Shown here: positions 12,921 to 14,667 of the stretch, piece after piece
Layout of the letters: each line of letters opens with the position of its first letter
Numbering within the stretch: the stretch's first letter is position 1
Assembly (NCBI GenBank): GCA_043769985.1
Contig: JAYVIV010000265.1
Span: forward strand, 1 to 14,667
DNA length: 14,667 nucleotides
Direction: 5' to 3'
Origin: Arcicella sp043769985
GTDB lineage: Bacteria; Bacteroidota; Bacteroidia; Cytophagales; Spirosomataceae
The notes under the pieces: generated by a model
The model's input: only the letters and a program-made list of their open reading frames with translations
The model's database searches: none
What the model was told of the DNA's origin: nothing
Position numbers and translations under genes: made by a program

Positions 12921-13844
12921 TTACTTCACCCCTTTCCAAGAAATCATTAAAACCCCTCCCAAAACGATAAACGTTCCAATGATTTGCCAAGAATTTACGA
13001 TTTCATCTAAGAAAATATTTGCCATGATTATCGTTGCAATTGGTCCAATACTGGCAATGATGGAAGCATTTCCTGAGCCTATTCTTTTAATTCCCTCCGA
13101 AATCATAAATGATGGAATGACCGTTGTGAAAACCGCCATCGTGATTGAAAGCCAGTAAACCGCTGATTGATAAGCGAATAAGTTTCCTCCAACCGATACT
13201 GAATAATGAATAATTATCATGATGGTTGAAATGAGCATGGCGTAACAAGTGAAGCGTAATGCTCCGACTTTTGGAATCATTTCGCCCGAGCCAATCAAAT
13301 AGATTGCATACGTTAAGGAACTTAAAAATATCAAACCCGAACCAACAATCAAGTTTTTTTGCATACCCATTCTCAGGTCAGGAACGAAGGCTAAGGCAAC
13401 GCCAATGTACGTAACAGCAAGAGCAAAATATTGAATTTTATGGATTGGCTTCTTGAGAAAAATTGCCGATAAAATCACCACTATAGTTGGGTAAGTGAAA
13501 AGAATTAATCGTTCCACACTGGCAGTAATGTAGCTTAATCCCCAAAAATCGAAGAAGGAGGCTAAATAGTAACCCACCAATCCAATGAACAACATCCAAA
13601 CCCATTCTTTACTATTAAGTTTTGGCACTTCACTTTGTTTTCTATTCTGAAAAAAGAGAATTATCAAGTAAAAAGGGGCAGAAATTAACATTCTTAGAGC
13701 CAGTAAAGAGACAGTATCAACGTGATAATGGATATAGTTATATTTGACTAAAACGGCTTTTCCCGCAAAGCAAATAGAACCAATGACCACTAAGATTGCT
13801 CCGATTGAATACTGAATTTGTGATTTTTGCATTGAATGAATCAT
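12921..13844 (-). CDS. EamA/DMT-family inner-membrane transporter
   Basis: About 307 residues with some ten hydrophobic helices in two EamA halves. The first half begins IGAILVVIGSICFAGKAVLVK. The pattern 'SLLALRMLISAPFYLIIL' and 'YYLASFFDFWGLSYITASVERLILFTYP' is typical of helices 2-4 of EamA proteins, and the second half repeats it ending with 'GSGNASIIASIGPIATIIMANIFLDE'. Such drug/metabolite transporters export amino acids, nucleosides and other metabolites; the substrate cannot be told. Start choice is uncertain. The longest frame begins at TTG 13850, inside an inverted repeat. ATG 13844 (MIHSMQK) and ATG 13832 (MQKSQIQ) are both more plausible, and the second would leave the repeat wholly outside the gene. 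It converges on carA with a shared terminator. Confidence 0.88.
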   Translation of the reverse strand: MIHSMQKSQIQYSIGAILVVIGSICFAGKAVLVKYNYIHYHVDTVSLLALRMLISAPFYLIILFFQNRKQSEVPKLNSKEWVWMLFIGLVGYYLASFFDFWGLSYITASVERLILFTYPTIVVILSAIFLKKPIHKIQYFALAVTYIGVALAFVPDLRMGMQKNLIVGSGLIFLSSLTYAIYLIGSGEMIPKVGALRFTCYAMLISTIMIIIHYSVSVGGNLFAYQSAVYWLSITMAVFTTVIPSFMISEGIKRIGSGNASIIASIGPIATIIMANIFLDEIVNSWQIIGTFIVLGGVLMISWKGVK

Positions 13845-13888
13845 GGGCAACGCTTGTACTCACGTTTAGTGGGGTGCAAGCGTTGCCC
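13845..13888. repeat. Perfect inverted repeat abutting the EamA start codon
   Basis: GGGCAACGCTTG (13845-13856) and CAAGCGTTGCCC (13877-13888) are perfect 12-bp reverse complements around a 20-nt loop. The element begins at the base next to the ATG at 13844 and fills most of the 66 bp between the EamA gene and the preceding terminator. It is more GC-rich than its surroundings and looks like a REP-type mobile hairpin. In the EamA mRNA it would sit in the ribosome-binding zone. Confidence 0.8.
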
Positions 13889-13910
13889 GTGTAAGTCCGT
13901 TATATTTCAA

Positions 13911-13942
13911 AAAAGCCTTTCCAAATCATTGGAAAGGCTTTT
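13911..13942 (-). terminator. Intrinsic terminator of the PAS protein gene
   Basis: A 14-bp perfect stem, AAAAGCCTTTCCAA / TTGGAAAGGCTTTT (13911-13924, 13929-13942), with a 4-nt loop. On the minus strand it is followed by a T-run and lies 53 bp after the PAS gene stop. A TATCTTTG box on the minus strand just before it (13962-13955) could be a promoter for the EamA gene, but any such transcript would meet this hairpin at once. Confidence 0.85.
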
Positions 13943-13994
13943 CAATTCATTTTACAAAGATAGTTAATTTTTATTTTGTGTTTTAAGTAATTTA

Positions 13995-14519
13995 CTATAC
14001 AAAAATCTCGCTTTCTAAAGCAACGAAATTTACTAACTCATTTGACTGATTAAACATGGGAAAAATTTTGATTTTACATAAATACTCTTCCCCATTTTTT
14101 CGATAATTAGTCAAAATACATTCCACAAATTCACGTTTTTCAACGGCTTTTTGAATAGTAGTTAGCACGTCTATTTCTGTATTTTCTCCTTGCAGAAGCT
14201 TAGCCTTTTTCCCTTTAATAAATATCTCAGAATAGCCCGTCATGTGTTCAAAACCATTACTGACATATAAAATTGTTTGATTTGTATCTGAAATTACCAC
14301 AGAGTTATTGCCTTTTTTTAAGTGTTTCTCAAAATCAACCCATTCAATCCACCCTTGCGATTCGGCATATTGGGTGATTATTTGAAAATCATTTTCAGCT
14401 TCTTCAGATAATTGGTTGATAGGATGATGCATAAACTCGTTTCCAATGCTCAATGGATGTCTTAAAAGTGGTTTTGAAAAAGTATCTGTGTGTGATTTTG
14501 ATGATAAAGATAACTGCAT
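13995..14519 (-). CDS. Single PAS domain protein, LOV-like but lacking the photoactive cysteine
   Basis: A 174-residue cytoplasmic protein from ATG 14519; an in-frame TTG two codons earlier is less likely. Residues 1-65 hold a helical lead. The PAS domain spans about 72-172: VVISDTNQTILYVSNGFEHMTGYS (74-97), GKKAKLLQGENTE (103-115), a helix, then NYRKNGEEYLCKIKIFPM (138-155) and NELVNFVALESEI. The GxxxxxLQG and NYRKxG motifs align with LOV flavin domains (GRNCRFLQG, NYRKDG..FWN). The adduct-forming cysteine is replaced by A106, and the second flavin-contacting asparagine by C148. No kinase, GGDEF or DNA-binding output domain is present. It could be a flavin-dependent or ligand-binding sensor acting through a partner, or a LOV relative that has lost photochemistry. 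It has its own terminator. The remaining 148 bp to the window edge show no further gene. Confidence 0.75.
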   Translation of the reverse strand: MQLSLSSKSHTDTFSKPLLRHPLSIGNEFMHHPINQLSEEAENDFQIITQYAESQGWIEWVDFEKHLKKGNNSVVISDTNQTILYVSNGFEHMTGYSEIFIKGKKAKLLQGENTEIDVLTTIQKAVEKREFVECILTNYRKNGEEYLCKIKIFPMFNQSNELVNFVALESEIFV

Positions 14520-14667
14520 AAACAAAAGTTTTTGTTAGATTGAACCTAAAAGTAGATAAAAAATTCCTACTTAAAAAACCATTTGTTGGGCTTTGTTTAC
14601 TCAGAAAAAATCTTGTTTTACTTTAAGTTTATACGTCTTAAACAAAGGTTAATATACGTTTTAAGAA

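Noticed and set aside
13955..13962. TATCTTTG box on the minus strand as the EamA promoter
   Set aside because: It lies directly before a strong minus-strand terminator hairpin and has no upstream TTTG at a usable distance, so it is more likely a chance match.

Overview
The window looks like chromosomal DNA from a low-GC member of the Bacteroidota, most likely Cytophagales (an Emticicia, Arcicella or Flectobacillus type of organism is a guess). Three things point there. Promoter-like boxes match the Bacteroidota consensus TTTG-N(~20)-TAnnTTTG. One large exported protein ends in a type IX secretion (T9SS) sorting domain. Dispersed intergenic hairpin repeats of the kind common in Cytophagales sit at many gene borders.

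Layout. Positions 1-949 (minus) hold cytochrome c maturation genes: the N-terminal part of a CcmC/CcsA-like protein and a complete ccmB. Positions 950-1382 are a repeat-rich intergenic region. Positions 1383-3737 (plus) are feoA-feoB for ferrous iron uptake. Convergent to them, 3761-4375 (minus) encodes a Met8/CysG-N-type siroheme synthase, so iron uptake, siroheme and haem export sit side by side. Next on the minus strand are an exported YCF48-like beta-propeller protein (4774-5808) and an 808-residue secreted Ig-like repeat protein with a T9SS tail (6127-8553). An AMP-forming acyl-CoA synthetase (9019-10671, plus) is followed by a tandem repeat block and a terminator. From 10948 to 11692 there is a compact and unusual segment, described below. 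Then come carA (11710-12807, plus), an EamA transporter (12921-13844, minus) and a single-domain LOV-like PAS protein lacking the photoactive cysteine (13995-14519, minus).

The most interesting part is 10948-11692. Two tiny transcription units, each with a near-perfect promoter (TTTG-N20-TAnnTTTG), a very short ORF (20 and 11 codons) and an intrinsic terminator, flank a gene resembling the PBECR (Barnase/EndoU/ColicinE5-D/RelE-like) nuclease family. That gene is split by an in-frame TGA. The plus-strand unit is laid out like a leader-peptide attenuator in front of the nuclease gene. The minus-strand unit runs into the 3' end of the nuclease gene and starts just upstream of carA. Whether this is a toxin locus with RNA control, a decayed one, or two unrelated small RNAs cannot be decided from sequence alone.

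Six different intergenic repeat families occur in 14.7 kb, mostly placed between a gene and its own promoter, start codon or terminator. Where they touch coding regions (feoA, the siroheme synthase, eamA, the YCF48-like gene) they create misleading start codons or altered ends.
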